64,000 nucleotides of DNA from positions 1 to 64,000 of the forward strand of contig CDMY01000417.1 of NCBI GenBank assembly GCA_001179505.1. The letters run 5' to 3'. Position numbers and translations under genes: made by a program. The DNA comes from Vitrella brassicaformis (taxonomy: Eukaryota > Sar > Vitrellaceae). The notes below the pieces were generated by a model. That model had not been told where the DNA came from, ran no database searches, and worked only from the letters and a program-made list of their open reading frames with translations. This document shows, piece by piece, positions 21,866 to 33,453 of this stretch. Positions within the stretch are counted from its first letter, which is position 1, and each line of letters opens with the position of its first letter.

Positions 21866-22400
21866 GAGCGGCGACCAACACCGACAGCGGAGAGGAGGAG
21901 GGCAAGGCCAAGGAGGAGGCCAAGGAGGAGCAGCCGATGCTGGACAAGGACGGCGATCCCATCAAGATCGACTTCAACGCCTTCGCCAGACACTTGACGA
22001 AGAAGTACGAGCTCTACGTGCTGCCCTACGCCCACTTCCCCCTGCCCCCGCCCACACGTGACACGTGCTGCCTCCCTTCGACGGCTAGCAGAAGGGCAGC
22101 AGCACTGTGGTGACGTCGCACATGGTCCTCACGGGCGACAAGGAGATGGTGGGGCAGGCGGCCATCAAGTGGGCCATGACGCCGAAGGCTTGGGAGGGGC
22201 TCAAGAAAGAGATCATATACAACTGGTTCCTCACCCACGAGGCCTGCTCCCAGCCGTGGCGGCAGGAGGCCATCCTCAAGGCCATCAAGGAGCAGTGGGG
22301 AGTGGACTACCCGCCCTACGAGCCCACAGACGAGCTGGAGAAGATGTTCCACGGCTATTCGTTCAGCCGCAAGAACACTGCCTCGAGTGCGAGTGACTGA
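21866..22400 (+). CDS. Downstream member of the tandem duplicate, intact reading frame
   Basis: An acidic segment, GEEEGKAKEEAKEEQPMLDK, and FARHLTKKYELY (21.87-22.02 kb) can be spliced at a GTGCTG donor (22018) and TAGCAG acceptor (about 22090) into VTSHMVLTGDKEMVG, AWEGLKKEIIYNWFLTHEAC, WRQEAILKAIKEQWGVDYPP and a C-terminus ending SSASD at TGA 22398-22400. The start codon is not clear, and the 5' part may be supplied by exons farther upstream. The encoded family is unknown. Its upstream twin at 21258-21596 and the shared 3' flanks show a recent tandem duplication. Confidence 0.5.
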
Positions 22401-22863
22401 GTGAGGTGGCCGCCGAGGGGTGGTAGTAGTGGTGTGTGGTGGTGGCGGTGGTAGTGGGCGGCGGGCTGTTGACGATATGATTGAGGCCAGATCATCTGGC
22501 GACTTGTCGTGCGTGTGAACGTGTGGATGCTGCAGCGGTGAACGGACAAGAGGTAAGAGAAGCTCGAGAATGAAACCAAGAGGTCGCCGACCATAGGCTG
22601 TGTGTCTCATCTTGTCATGGTGGCTTGCAGGCTGAGGGATTGCTGTCTACATTTTATATCATGTTGTCTTTCTTTCACGGGTGAGACACGAACAGAAGGT
22701 CTATTTCTGAGCAAGAGAATTTCTCTTGACGTCGTATGAAGACACAACTTCATTGGTCAACACGCAGAGGGCAGCATAAAGGGGGCCAGCTGTGTCTCAA
22801 TGAGACTTCATTATAAAGACACACCTCTCAAACTACCCGATAAATCCAAAGGCTGGAGAATTC
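22401..22863. other. 3' flank of the tandem duplicate and of the methyltransferase gene
   Basis: About 460 bp without a gene. 22535-22690 repeats 21635-21795 closely (shared 3' flank of the two units). Near 22714-22732 a small CAAGAGA/TCTCTTG palindrome occurs. The right part is the 3' end of the minus-strand methyltransferase. Confidence 0.6.
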
Positions 22864-24001
22864 CTACTGCATGACCCCGACATATGTCTCGCCTCGACTG
22901 CCGCTGTCCTTGGCAGGGGGCTGGGTGAAGTCCACAAGGTCGGTGGCCTTCACCAGGTCGGGCACATAGACATCAAACAAAAACACTGGAGGGACACACG
23001 CACGCACGCAGGCAAAATGAATGTCGCATCTAGACAGCCGGGCGGGAAGCCTACCTGTGCGGGCGCTTTTGACGGTGAAGGGCTCAGACTGCAGTGAGAA
23101 AGGCCGCCAGTGCCCATTCTCGATGTCGGCATTCTCGTGGCACTCGGATGTGTGAGATGTGCAGTGGTCGTCGGTGATCAACGCATACTTGTACCCGGGG
23201 GCCTGGCCGCCTCTGACTCTCTCTGGAAACAGGTTGGTACGGATGAACTTGTGCACGAGTCGGTTCGACAAGTGCTGCAAGACGTCCTTGGCAATGAGCA
23301 GGTCGGCAGATGGAAGGGGCTCCGTCAGGCTGCCCACATGAAACCGAATGCTGTCCGAGCCGTATCTCTGCTGGTTTTTCCTGACAACGTCCTTCACCAC
23401 ATCGATGCCCGTATAGTCGACGTGCAGGTCAGCCCATGGGATGAGCCGCGAGAAGAGCCAGTCGCCACACGCGGCGTCGACCACTGAGGTGATCTGGTGG
23501 TCCTTGATAAACTGAATGAGGAACGCGCGATAGCCGACTGTCTGCTCGGGGAGAGAGCCGCCGCCCGAGGTGCCCTCGCCCTCCGCATTCTTGCCCCAGT
23601 GGCCCGTCTCGTAGATGGTGCCAAACTTGCCGCCCAGGCCCGATATCTCCTCAGTAATTGTCGCAGGCTCACCGGCGCCGCTGTCAGTGCCGTTTTCCTG
23701 ACCATGAGCGCTCAGATGGCCTGAAGATGGATCGCATGACAACGAAGGGACAGACATCTGGCCAGCCCCGCAGTGGCATGCCCTCACCTGCTCGAAAGTG
23801 TCGGCTCTTTGTGCGCCTTGCCTTTCTCCGCATTCTCTTCCATGCAGACGGCTTCATCTCCTGTAGTGACTGGTGTGTCTCGGGACTGTTTCCAAGAAAG
23901 GGCGCCGGCGACCGGTACCGGTGTGGTGAGCGGCCCCCCCGCACGTTGGCGGCTAGAGTCGCAGACAAGAGGCTCAGCCAGAGACACCCCAGCCCCACCA
24001 T
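22864..24001 (-). CDS. Class I SAM-dependent methyltransferase with signal peptide
   Basis: Three exons (24001-23788, 23720-23055, 22985-22864) join in phase to 333 residues. The N-terminus MVGLGCLWLSLLSATLAA is a signal peptide, followed by a basic stretch. The catalytic domain begins with FGTIYETGHWGKN and SGGGS and continues with motif I SVVDAACGDWLFSRLIPW, the acidic loop YTGIDVV, and DLLIAKDVLQHLSN. This layout is typical of a mostly bacterial methyltransferase family with an SGGGS signature. Its substrates are not known to me. The signal peptide implies a secretory compartment or, with the basic stretch, possibly the plastid. Its 3' exon overlaps nothing else. Confidence 0.8.
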
Positions 24002-24467
24002 GGGGCCTTTGACCCTCGTCGATGCAGTTTACACAGTGAAGTGGGAACTCAAGCTAGTAGAGGCTGCCGACGATAGGTGCAGCACTGCTGAATGTCTCAG
24101 GCAAGAGAGAAAAGACGGAGGGAACCGAGTTGAGACGGCCTCAAGCTCGCGGTGGTGATGGTACCGAAGGGATGGCGGACAAGGCAGGATACGACACCTT
24201 GTGTGCTGTGGTCTGTAGCATTTGACTTGGCACCGTTGTGAGTGTCTATCGTGCAGCCCTACTAGCGGTGAAGCAACGCAGGCAGACACTCTTCATGCAC
24301 TGGGCAGACTCTGTCCCCATTCACCGAGAGAGCAGCTACACGGCCTCCTCCATCCAGTCCAAACCAGTAGCTGAGGCGCCCGGCTGTCTGTGCCGTCCGT
24401 CATGTCATCTATGTATCTACAAGCTGTCTACCTACCTCCTGTACGTACATACATGTGAGATCTCTAT
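24002..24467. other. Upstream region of the methyltransferase gene
   Basis: About 470 bp between two co-oriented minus-strand genes. It must contain the methyltransferase promoter and the dCTPP1 3' UTR. No coding sequence or clear element is seen. Confidence 0.4.
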
Positions 24468-26064
24468 CTATCCGCTGCCCTGCCTGTGTATGGTGGCAAG
24501 TGTGACGGCCAGTATAAGAACCGGCAGCACGCATGCTACTATGAATAACGCACACATCAGACTCTCCTGCAGTGCACACACGCACATCACATGCGAATGA
24601 ACACACGATGACTAACCGCCCCTCAAGAGTGTTCGTGTGCCTATCTATTGCCCTCGTCTCACCTTGATTTTCAGCTCTGGCAGCTGCATCCCGACCCTTT
24701 CCGCATTGCCCTTGTCATCGCACAACGGCCCATTCTCTCGCCTGTCGCTATCTCCCCCGCCGCCACACTTGGGACTCAATGAAGGCGTCATGGCCCCGCC
24801 CCCACCTTTGTCGGCATGGGGGTGCCTGGCGCGAAGGTGGGGGAAGGGCATGGGCGATCTTGCGGACGGTGACGGGGCGGCGGCACTATCCATGGCTGAC
24901 TCGGGGCTGGCTGGGCCCGCTGGGCCGCCCCTGGTGTCACGCATCATGTGGTATTGCTCGATCTCTGCCCAATACTCTCGGTAGTCGGTGTACTTCTTGT
25001 TGGAACCTGCAGGCACAGATGCACATGGACACACACTGGGGCGTCAGATCCACGGGCGCGGGGTGAAGTGGTGTCCCGGCAGTGTAGTGGGTGCGATGCG
25101 ATGTCACCTTTGACGCGTGCTGCTGGGTATTTCTTTTCATTCTTGGCGATTTTCTCGAAGAGCGCCTCTCCCAGATCGATGCCGCACCTGCATGACACAC
25201 GCATACAGGCTTCCACGCAAGGCTTCCTCGCGTCTTTGCGTGAATGAGTTACCTACCTGTCGGCCAGCCTGATGAGGTAGGCAGCCACGTCGGCGAGCTC
25301 TTCCCGCACCATCTGCCGCTTGTCAGCCGCAAAACCAGGCAAACCTGCTCCACACAAACACGCCACGCCACGTGCGGGGGCTCATATCACATTGATCAGA
25401 TGGTGTGTGCAGTGTATGTGTGTGTGCCTGTAAGTACCTGGGGCGGCTTCGCCTTCGGTGCGCCACTGAAAGAGCTCTGAAAGCAGACAGACAGAAGAGT
25501 GTGCATGGCCATCCATGTATGGCCATGTGTGTTCACCCATCCCATCCACCAACACACGTACTGTACCTGCCAGCTCGCCTACTTCGCCGACTAAGGCAAG
25601 CACCAAATTGCGGGGGGAATGATACCTGCACGCACAGAAAGGACACAGACAAAGAGGGGGAAACACAGCAGGGAAACCATTCACACTGACTGCCTGCCCT
25701 TCTCAGCTGAGGTGTTCCATCCATACTGGTTCCAGTCCCTCTCATGTGCAAAGGAACTCAGCCTCTCCCTGGCCTCCTCAAAGGTCACACCAGACCACTC
25801 GCGGCCCACATGACGCGTCAGCCGCTGCTCGAGCTTCAGCGAAGGGCTCTCGCTCTCAGCCGCCCCCTTGCCGTGGGTGTCCTCGCCCGTGACGTGTGTG
25901 GCTGTGGCGTGGCTGGAGAAGACGCGTGACGTGGCTCTGGATGAGAGGTCTGCGTCCTGGAGGTCTCTGAGACTGTGGGAGGCTGCTGTCGTGTTGGTGT
26001 CGATGTGATGGGTGGTATCGGTGCTTGGCGGGTCTATACATAGGCCGTCGTCGTCAGAATCCAT
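24468..26064 (-). CDS. dCTP pyrophosphatase-like (all-alpha NTP-PPase) with C-terminal membrane anchor
   Basis: DCTPP1/MazG-type enzymes hydrolyse non-canonical or excess dNTPs to dNMP and pyrophosphate. Start ATG is at 26062-26064. A Ser/Asp/Thr-rich leader of about 80 residues precedes EERLSSFAHERDWNQ, spliced to YHSPRNLVLALVGEVGELA, then ELFQWRTEGEA and VREELADVAAYLIRLADRC. The E-x2-E...E-E-x2-D pattern that binds magnesium is complete. After KKYPAARVKG comes an extension with KKYTDYREYWAEIEQYHMM and Gly/Ser-rich linkers. The last exon (24566-24468) encodes a hydrophobic segment (LFIVACVLPVLILAVTLAT) and ends IHRQGSG. Animal and plant DCTPP1 lack such an anchor. The tail exon is in phase and preceded by a good acceptor. 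Confidence 0.85.
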
Positions 26065-26247
26065 TGTTTCTCTTTCTCCTGAGAAGGGTCGAGTGCGAGC
26101 TCACATTTGTGCGCCTCCTGAGCCCCCGCCTGCATAGATCCGAGAGAGATCTGATCAGCAGATCCATTCATATATCTGCCGCTGCCGCACCAGTCAGCAA
26201 CTCTCCCTCCCGCACCAGTCAGTGCCAGCCAGGTCGGTCCTACCGCG
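26065..26247. promoter_or_regulatory. Bidirectional promoter gap, 183 bp
   Basis: This gap separates the start codons of the dCTPP1-like gene (minus) and CCT5 (plus). There is a GATCTGATCAGATC-like symmetric stretch near 26145-26165, but no recognised core element. Confidence 0.4.
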
Positions 26248-28100
26248 ATGAACGTGGCTGTGGACGAGTTCGGCAACCCCTTCATCATACTCAAGGAGCA
26301 GGAACAAAAGAAGAGACTTAAAGGTAGGTGACATCGCACACTCACAGACGCTCACATGCACTTGCAGACACATGTGCGCATCTATCTGCCTTCATAAGAG
26401 CATCCATCTGTCTGCAGGTCTCGAGGCGCACAAGGCCAACATCTTGGCAGCCAGGACGGTGGCCGACACGCTGCGGACGTCGCTGGGTCCCAAGGGGATG
26501 GACAAGATCATCGTCAGCCCTGACGGAGATGTCGTCATCACCAACGACGGCGCAACCATACTCGAACGCATGCAGGTCAGTCAGTCACCTGAGCGGCCGG
26601 CCGGCTACATCACATCCATCTGTGCGTGCGTGCGTGTCAAGGGCACACACAGGCGTGTGTGCGTGTGTATGTGTGTGTGGGCATGTGTTGTTTGTGTAGG
26701 TTGAGCACCAGACGGCCAAGCTGTTGGTTGAGTTGTCCAAGAGTCAGGATGCGGAGGTGGGCGACGGCACCACGGGAGTGGTCATACTCGCCGGAGCCAT
26801 GCTCGACCAGGCCAGCAGGCTGCTCGACAAGGTAGGTACTTGACAGACAGACACCATCACGCCACACGGAGAGAATACACTCACTCACACATGAACGAAC
26901 GAATGTGTGTTTATGTCTGTCTGTGGGATGTGGTGTGTGGCTGACCTGACAGGGTTTGCACCCTCTCCGTGTGGCGGACGGCTTCGAGCATGCCTGTCAG
27001 GTGGCGACGCAGCGGCTGGAGGACATCGCCATCAAACGCGACATACACGCCAACGACAACGAGGCACTGTAAGCCACACACAACACACTCACCTCACCCA
27101 CCCCACCCACACAGCACATACAGACGCACGGCTGGCTATGTGCTGTCTGGATCGGATGGATCCATGTAATGTGTGCCATCAGTGTGCGGGCGGCCGTGAC
27201 GGCGTTGGGCAGCAAGGTGGTCAGCAGCAGACAGAAACAGCTCGCCGGTACGGACAATCGGCAATCGAACAGACAAGCCGGGAGGGGATGATGCCACGCA
27301 TGGGATGAGTGTGGTGGTCTTCTGGTGTGTGTCTACGGGTCAGAGGTTGCTGTGAAGGCCGTCTTGTCGGTTGCCGATCTGGAGAGGCGAGACGTCAACT
27401 TCGACCTCATCAAGGTATCTCACTCACACGTGGAAGTGTCCGTGTGTCATTCGTGTGTGTGTGTGTGCACACGCGTGTGTGTGCTATCCTATCGGATAGG
27501 TGGAGGGCAAAGCCGGCGGCAAGCTCGAAGACACGTGCCTCATCAACGGTGGCGCACACACACGACGCATCTTAGATAGACACTCATGGATGTGTGTGGT
27601 GTGTGCAGGTATAGTAGTGGACAAGGACATCAGCCACTCCCAGATGCCCAAGGTGACCAGGGACGCCAAGCTCTGCATACTCACCTGCCCCTTCGAGCCG
27701 CCCAAACCCAAAACCAAACACAAACTAGACATCAAGACTGCAGAGGACTACAAGAAACTGCAAGTGAGCAGAACAAATAGTGTCGCAACGCAATCCTCAC
27801 TCTCACACCCACATTGTGTTCCTGTGCCTGTGTTGGGTGTGTCTTGTGTGTAGGCGGCCGAGCAGCAGTACTTCGTCGATATGGTCGATTCCGTGCAGAA
27901 GTGCGGGGCCAACTTCGTAAGCTGCCGCATACAGACGACAGACAGGCGGGGCGAGAGGCATAGACGATCTGGACGATCTCCCTCCCCCTTGTGTGCAGGT
28001 GATCTGCCAGTGGGGTTTCGATGACGAGGCCAACCACCTGCTCATGCAGCGAGGTGAGCAAGGGAAAGTGGAGTGGACAGACAGGTGGGCTCGGGATCGC

Positions 28101-28131
<31 letters not shown>

Positions 28132-29532
28132 GTGTGTGCAGGTTTGCCTGCCGTGCGTTGGGTAGGAGGTGTGGAGCTGGAACTCATCGCCATCGCTACT
28201 GGTACACACACACACACATATACATAAGATATCACGTGTGTGGATCTATCTATCCCGTGTATGTCGGTTTGTCTGTCTGCGTTTCTTGAGCAGGTGGCCG
28301 CATCGTGCCGCGTTTCTCCGAGTTGTCGCCCGACAAGCTGGGCCGCGCTGGGTGCATCCGGGAGGTCTCCTTCGGCACTGAGAAGGACGTCATGCTCGTC
28401 ATCGAAGGTAGGTATGATGCGAATCAAGTGTATGTCGATCCGCATTTCTCTGTCTCTGTGTTGTGTTGTGTAGATTGCGCCAATTCCAAGGCCGTGACGA
28501 TCCTCGTGCGTGGCGGAAACGTCATGGTGGTCAAGGAGGCCGAGCGATGCATCCACGATGCCCTCTGCTGTGTCAGGTGAGATGAATCAAGGACACGCAC
28601 ACACACACAGACAGACAAGGTCCATCCATCCATCCATCCATGTGTGTGTGCTGTGTATGTGAAGGAATCTGATTCGCGACGACCGCATCGTCGCTGGCGG
28701 TGGTGCCGCTGAGGTCGCTGGCGCTGCTGCCGTAGAAGAGGCCGCTGACCAAGTGAGTGTCGCACTCACTAAGAGCACACCCTGTGCTGAGACGCGTACC
28801 CCGCCTCTCCTCTCCCTCTGTGCGTGTCAGGTTCGTTCGGTGGAGCACTATGCTGTGCGTGCATTTGCGGATGCGCTGCTGGCACTGCCCGAAGCACTGG
28901 CCGAGAACTCGGGACTCAGGTATGTGCACTGCACTGCACGCCGCACAGCACCCCAAACGCAGTCAGTCTACGGCAGTCTGTCTTGTCTCTCTCTCATCTG
29001 CGTGTGTGTGTGTGTGTGTGTATGTGTGATGATGTGCCCATCCAATTGTCATTCATGTCAGCCCGATATCGACTGTTGCTGCGGTGAAGGCGCGTCAGCT
29101 CAAGAGCAACAACCCAAACCTGGGAATCAACTGCATGGTGTGTGTGTGGGCGGGTGCGGTGTGCATGGCCGTCCGTCCATAACACCGCACACAGACACAC
29201 ACCCAGATGAACGGAATGATGTGGTGGATGATGATCTGTGTCTGTGTGGGACGTGCCGTGCGGTGCAGGGTGTGGTCAAGTGTGAGGACGACTTGGCTGT
29301 GGACATGGTGGATGAGAGCATCTACGAGGCACTCGTGTCCAAGAAACACCAGCTGCAGCTCGCCACTCAGGTAAGTAAGGTGCCCCCACACACACATGAT
29401 CAATCAACGGATGGATGGATGGATGGGTATCATTCTGTCCGCCTGTGTGTGTTATGTTGGTACTCACAGGTTGTCAAGATGATTTTAAAGATTGACGACG
29501 TGATTGCGCCCAGCGAGCTGCACCAGCAGTGA
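26248..29532 (+). CDS. CCT5: T-complex protein 1 subunit epsilon (CCT5)
   Basis: Subunit of the cytosolic TRiC/CCT chaperonin that folds actin and tubulin. Start ATG 26248 gives [18 protein letters not shown]. Spliced exons then give [47 protein letters not shown] and the ATPase motif GDGTTGVV (26.76 kb). Further exons give [89 protein letters not shown] and finally [17 protein letters not shown] with TGA at 29530-29532. SPDGDV, the KPKTKHK segment and the MILKIDD terminus identify the epsilon subunit. More than ten introns interrupt it. All the usual ATP-binding residues appear present. Confidence 0.97.
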
Positions 29533-30214
29533 GTGAGTGTCATCCTAGCCCTGACTGAATCGCACCGCGCCGCACCCAACCAGCCTTTAGCTACCTTACC
29601 TGCATGGCCCATGATTGAATAAATGGATGGTTCGCACCGTACCCAGAGAAGAGCTTTTTCCGTTGTGCTTAGTTGAATCGACGACCAGACACTAGAGAGA
29701 ATAGATAGGCATCATGTGTGTGATCAATCGCATCCATTTCCGGACGGACTCTTGAGACCGATCGCACTCACAACAGTGCTGTGAAATGAATTCCCGGGTC
29801 ACTCATTGTCCGTCCGTCCATCCACGCAGGCACCTTAAAGCTTGCATTCGCAAGACTGACGGGCACCCACAGCTGAGAGACCGATGATCGGCAGGGCAGG
29901 GCAGGAAGGCACGCACTTACGGAGGACACACGACACGTCACCTTCAAGCAGGTGCGATGGCGCGAAAAATCCTCCCTCCCTCCCTCCCTCTCTGGCTAAG
30001 TCATGCGCACATACACGCACGTATCGGGATCTGCCACCGTTCTCCCCCCCTCCGTCTTGTCGACCGTTGGTTGCGCAAAAGACAAATAGTGCAATCACAC
30101 CAATGAAGGAGAGAGACAACTGCGTTGTCTTGTCCGGGCGGAGCGGCTCTCTCGCGTCGTCAGTGAGTGAGTAACCCCAGCCCGCCCTCCCTCCCTCTCT
30201 CTCTCTCCTCTCCA
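29533..30214. other. Intergenic region between convergent CCT5 and HCF136 genes
   Basis: About 680 bp. No coding sequence is supported. CTCCCTCC-type tracts near 29970-29990 and 30185-30210 are simple sequence. It likely comprises both 3' UTRs. Confidence 0.5.
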
Positions 30215-31921
30215 TCACGCCTTGATGTTCCTGCCTGTGTACCGCAGCAGCACGCCGTCCGAGCCGAGCACAAAGCCCTGTTTGTTGTCGAAAAACTGAA
30301 CAATCGCAGACAGAGAGAGAGAGAGAGAGATTTGAGAAAAGAATGAAGGAATGCCATTGTGTGGAGTGTGTGAGTGCAGGGTGGGCTGGCTTAGCTTAGC
30401 TTAGCTTACTTTGACTCTGTAGAGGTTGCCGGGAATGCCGTCTGCGGCGTTGTTGAACTTGAAGCTCTTGCCGCCATCCGTCGACACGTACATGGTGCCA
30501 CTCCCACCAACCGCCCACACCTACAACACACACACACACACACACAAAGAGATCCCTCCACTCGTGCCTGTCTGCCTCCCCTCCCTGCCAGCCTCCCTCC
30601 CCACAGGCACCCACCTCATCGTTGCCCTTCCAGGATACGTCGATGATGCCATAGCCGCCCGTCTTGATGTTGACCCTCTCAAAGGTGGGCACATCCACCT
30701 CGAAGTTGGCGTCCCTGGCCACCTGCAGGCCGCCCCCGTTGAGCGACATCCACACCCCCTTGTTCAGGTCGCCGTCGATGAAGCCCATGTTCTGTATCCG
30801 CCGGTTGCTGCCGCGGTTGTGGGGCGTCCAGTAGGGCTGGCCCGGCTTGTAGGACAGCCAGAAGTTGCCACGCGATCCCACGGCGAGGTAGGTGCCGGAT
30901 GCGTCTCGCTGCTGGTTAATGATGGAGCCCGTGTAGTAGGAGGCGCCGCTGACGCCCGAGGAGCTGATGCGGTTGAGGGTGGCGTCGATGGTCTCCTTGA
31001 CCTGGGCCTTCCAGTTGAGTCCGCCATTGTTGGTCGTGTAGATGGCGCCGCTCGACGTCGTCATCTCGGCGCTGTTCGGACCTAGAGTGTAGATCCCATA
31101 GGGCGCACCTGACAGACACACACACACACAGGAGTCTCCCAATGCATGGACTGCAGGGACGTTCCTTTCCCTCCCTCCCGTCCCTCACCGGGCAGCTTGG
31201 GCGAGAGTCTAATTCTCTGCCAGGTTTTGGCGCCGTCCGTGGTGTGCAGGAGAATGGGCGGCTGTCCGATGATCCACGCCTCCCCGTCCTTGAAAGACAC
31301 CTGCTGGAACCGATAAGATACCTCTTCCTCCGGGTCCAGCACCGCCAGCGACTTGGGGTTCCACGTCTGGCCGCCATCCAGCGTCTCGAAAATCGTCCCC
31401 TTGGCGCCCACCAGCAGCCCGTGGCGCGGGTTGGACGCGTCAAAGTCAATGTCAAAGAGCGTCTCGCGAGAGTCGATCTTGATCTGCAGCCACGGCTTGT
31501 CCGTGCCCTTGGGCACTTCGAAGCCCATGCCGCCCACGCCGTTGCCCGCTGTCGGCTCTTCATCTGCAGACGCGCGCAGAGGTGAGCCGAGCACTGCAGC
31601 TGCAGCTGGCAGGACGGCAGATGCCCCGAGCTGCAGCTGCAGAGCATCTCTCCGTGATGCTGATGTTGACAGATCATCCACAGAGGCGTCGAGCTCCGGT
31701 GGTTCTTGCGGCATTTCTGCATCTTGCCGCCATGCGTGTGCGTGTGTATGCCGCCTCCGAAAGGGGTGCCTCTGCTGCTGCTGCTGGTGCTGGCGGCCTC
31801 GGGAGAGACTCAGTAGTGGGGAGGGGGATGAGAGGCCATGGGCGGGGGAGGCGGGGTGGAATGCCGGTGTGGGGACGATGTAGGGCAGAATACCCAACCA
31901 GCACGAGTACAGAAGCTTCAT
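30215..31921 (-). CDS. HCF136: Photosystem II assembly/stability factor HCF136 (Ycf48)
   Basis: Seven-bladed beta-propeller in the thylakoid lumen needed early in PSII assembly. Start ATG is 31919-31921. The leader has three parts: a signal peptide MKLLYSCWLGILPYIVPTPA followed by FHPAS (complex-plastid type Phe), a transit-like Gln/His/Arg-rich stretch, and a twin-arginine thylakoid signal (SRRDALQLQLGASAVLPAAA, ending RASADE). The mature part shows propeller strands such as DIDFDASNPRHGLLVGAKGT, FETLDGGQTWNPKSL, LLHTTDGAKTWQRI, AIYTTNNGGLNWKAQV and MYVSTDGGKSFKF. It ends LGSDGVLLRYTGRNIKA with TGA at 30215-30217. Three or four introns lie in the 3' half. The length fits Ycf48 plus the extended leader. 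Confidence 0.95.
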
Positions 31922-32368
31922 TTGCAGACCGCACTGTTCCTCCGAGAAACAAAAGACATGGTTGCGCGCTTGGCTGAAAATGAGTTGGGAGGAGTACCCT
32001 CCAACTGTCTACACGCCTGTCTCTCACACGAGGACGACGGCCGCATAGCCGCGCCATTGCTTCACTTGGGCCGCTGGTGGGCATTGCTGATGGTGGGTGG
32101 CTCGTCTGATTCCCTCGCTGTCGCATTGACTGACACTGATGGATCATGTGTACAGCGGCCGTACTGCTGTGTGGGTGCCTGCAGAGTCAATCATCGCGCA
32201 TCCGTCACATATGGTGTTGGGCTGCTTGTGTGTCCGGCTCTTGATGCAAAGTCCATCCGGACACCCATCTGTGTTTGAACACCGTAGTGTTTGAAGGTAA
32301 GCACACAGACCCACACTCATCTCGGAAGCACTGTCACTTGTGTGCCCTTGATTCAGATCAGTTGCCTG
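31922..32368. promoter_or_regulatory. Divergent upstream region of HCF136 and the intronless gene
   Basis: About 450 bp between the two start codons. It contains one copy of a 42-bp repeat (32222-32263) but no obvious exon. Confidence 0.35.
32222..32263. repeat. 42-bp direct repeat, copy 1
   Basis: Matches 33858-33899 with one mismatch and the same orientation. It carries TGTCCGG and CCGGACA at its ends, a 7-bp inverted repeat. It lies 105 bp before the start of the intronless gene. Confidence 0.85.
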
Positions 32369-33453
32369 ATGGCGTCCGCTGCCCAGCCTCCCCCTCCCAA
32401 TCGCCCCACCGCCCCTTCGACAGTCCCGCCCCTGCGCAGCATCGCCATCAGCAAGATGGCCGCCATGGCCATGTCCGCTGACCCCAACAGACGGGCCGCT
32501 CTTCGCTCACAGATCAGCAACAGCCATCCCGATGATGCGGACACGATGCTCTATGAGGTGAGGCGCCGCGTGGATGAGCACATCAGTCGTCTCGGGCTGG
32601 CGGACGTGTTGGACTTCGACATTGGCGATGAGCTGGAGGCCGGCTTGAAGGTGGTCTATCTGCTGGAGCGGGGCAGTGGCGGGCGATGGGGCGGTTCCTT
32701 CGGCTGGCCTTTATGAAACGGCTCACCCCTGCTGATGCGGCGCGGCCCCTCCGTCTGCCGGCCGAGTCGCTGCCCACAGCAACGGCCTTCCACCAGCTGC
32801 CACTTGCCTTGGCCATCTACAAAATTATCAGCCGTCAGCTCACTTACAGAGGGACCAGCCTGGAGCTGTCGCAAGCCGATGACCGCGGACACTATAAGAT
32901 CGGCAATGGTTGGGCGTTTCGTGTGGTGGGATTGGGTGAGCTGCCGGGCGGCCATCGCTATGCTGACAGCTACAAGCGGAGCGATCCCGTCGTCCGCGGG
33001 AGCAGCCATCTCTACCCTTCATTCTCGGAATTCCTGCTGGACAGGCTGCTCCTCTGCGAGTGGCCGGATGAAGAGGGAGTGAGCCACAGGGTGCTGATCG
33101 ATGCACACATCGGCCGTGGTGACCATCGCTATGGCCATCTGCTGACCGACAAGATCACAGAGGATCAGCGCATCACTGTCGACGGGCGCCGCAACTGGGG
33201 CGATCTGAATGATGCGGATGCGGAAGACCGTCGTTATGTGATTGTGAGCGGCCACAGACCGGGAGAGACCATCGCTGCCCACCTGAAGGTGTGGTACGGC
33301 TACATCGAGCTGCGGACGACCGAGGCACCTGCTGCCGATCGGCCTCATCCGCTCGCCGACCGCTTCCCCGGGTCGGCGCCCCTATGGTGTGCTGTGCTGC
33401 GGCGATTCGATCTCGAAAGTGCCGTCATCGAGGGGGGGAGGGTGGTGGGGTGA
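32369..33453 (+). CDS. Intronless unidentified protein, interrupted by a frameshift
   Basis: ATG at 32369 opens a frame with a Pro-rich start, then ALRSQISNSHPDDADTMLYE and LGLADVLDFDIGDELEAGL, ending at a TGA (32714-32716). An overlapping frame continues from about 32655 as LAFMKRLTPADAARPLRLP and further to SAVIEGGRVVG with TGA at 33451-33453. Both parts have coding-like composition, and no intron of sensible size can join them, so a single indel at about 32650-32710 is likely. The second part holds LSQADDRGHYKIGNGWAFRV and LCEWPDEEGVSHRVLIDAHI. I do not recognise the family. It is one of very few genes here without introns and lies between two 42-bp repeats. Confidence 0.6.

Noticed and set aside
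30385-30410. AGCTTAGCTTAGCTTA tract, considered telomere-like
   Set aside because: It is a few short units inside an intron of HCF136 and does not match a telomere repeat array.
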